A stretch of DNA of 64,000 bases from Chloroflexota bacterium (lineage in GTDB: Bacteria; Chloroflexota; Limnocylindria; QHBO01). Made by a program: the position numbers and the translations under genes. The stretch spans positions 620,001 through 684,000 of the forward strand of contig JAILWI010000001.1 in the NCBI GenBank assembly GCA_025699005.1, given 5' to 3'. Positions 63,639 to 64,000 of this stretch are shown piece after piece. How positions within the stretch are numbered: position 1 is the first letter of the stretch; every line of letters starts with the position of its first letter. The notes beneath the pieces are model-generated. The model did no database searches, was not told the origin of the DNA, and saw only the letters and a program-made list of their open reading frames with translations.

Positions 63639-64000
63639 ATGACGCGGGCCCTGTTCGCCGGCGGAACCGTCATCGATGGGACCGGGGCGGCACCAGCGCG
63701 AGCCGACATCGTGGTCGAGGACGGGAGGATCGTCGAGATCGGCCCGGGGTTGGACGGCGATGTGTCGGTGGACGTCACGGGCCGAACGCTGTTGCCGGGG
63801 ATGTTCGACTGCCACACGCACGTCGCGGTGAGCACGATCGACCTGCTCGAGGAGCTCCAGACTCCGTTCAGCTACCAGTTCTTCCAGGCCGCTCGCAATC
63901 TCGAGGCGACGCTCCGCATCGGGATCACGACGGTCCGCGACGCCGGCGGCGCCGATCTCGGCATCAAGCAGGCCGTCGCCGACGGGCTCGTCCGGGGCCC
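63639..64000 (+). CDS. Amidohydrolase family protein (partial)
   Basis: First 120 residues of a metal-dependent amidohydrolase or imidazolonepropionase-like hydrolase, cut by the right edge. Visible are [49 protein letters not shown] (metal-binding DxHxH) and a following [22 protein letters not shown]. Family call is firm, substrate unknown. TAGCCT lies six bases before the ATG. Confidence 0.92.
   Translation, partial: MTRALFAGGTVIDGTGAAPARADIVVEDGRIVEIGPGLDGDVSVDVTGRTLLPGMFDCHTHVAVSTIDLLEELQTPFSYQFFQAARNLEATLRIGITTVRDAGGADLGIKQAVADGLVRG

Overview
The window is 64 kb of dense, high-GC bacterial chromosome (codon third positions are almost all G or C) with about 75 supported genes on both strands. 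No rRNA, tRNA, CRISPR array, phage or insertion sequence was seen. Three F420-type luciferase-like oxidoreductases, F420-era ABC and MFS exporters, many short divergent promoters and a likely mix of leaderless and Shine-Dalgarno starts suggest a Chloroflexota bacterium (Limnocylindria-like, probably a free-living environmental lineage). An actinobacterial source cannot be excluded from the sequence alone, so this is inference.

Layout. 1-3.5 kb: a BMP-type nucleoside/purine ABC importer (permease cut by the window edge). 3.7-7.6 kb: LLM oxidoreductase, ABC-2 exporter, membrane EAL phosphodiesterase. 7.6-12 kb: a tiny exported peptide, an XRE-TPR regulator, flavin reductase, cupin, and an LLM oxidoreductase/MerB-like pair. 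12.2-14.5 kb: small membrane protein, OmpR-type response regulator and histidine kinase behind helically phased CTCAG repeats. 14.5-24.5 kb: amidohydrolase, an RsbQ-type hydrolase next to a PAS histidine kinase, SDR, cupins, GH16-like secreted protein, shikimate-kinase-like protein, M28 peptidase, a HipA-like remnant. 24.5-32 kb: DrrAB-like exporter with two half-size TauE/SafE proteins, asparaginase, pyruvate kinase, TypA. 32-38 kb: secreted possible caspase-fold protein, methyltransferase, MarR-EmrB-SemiSWEET operon. 38-41 kb: first copy of a candidate structured RNA, a frameshifted secreted trypsin-like protease, a dienelactone-hydrolase-like protein. 41-43.5 kb: Crp/Fnr regulator divergent from a cassette of three exported proteins and a SipW-type signal peptidase. 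43.5-48.5 kb: MsrA, thioesterase, DmpA-type peptidase, EamA exporter, second copy of the candidate RNA, P-loop kinase. 48.5-64 kb: PPi-type phosphofructokinase, MFS exporters, Rieske protein, a divergent pair of FAD oxidases, diguanylate cyclase, Ser/Thr kinase, ArsR-thioredoxin operon, lytic transglycosylase, cyclophilin and the start of an amidohydrolase.

The strongest new signals are (1) a two-copy element at 38.1 and 47.5 kb with a conserved promoter, a 10-11 bp closing stem that starts at the predicted +1, and two UUCG hairpins with covarying base pairs; (2) a SipW-type signal peptidase translationally coupled to exported proteins that share an AASLxL motif; (3) a window-wide pattern of TANNNT -10 boxes 5-8 nt before start codons, implying leaderless mRNAs; and (4) an RsbQ-type hydrolase coupled to a PAS histidine kinase rather than the RsbP phosphatase.

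Two genes (38404-39374 and 44224-44461) are broken at homopolymers, which may reflect assembly errors.
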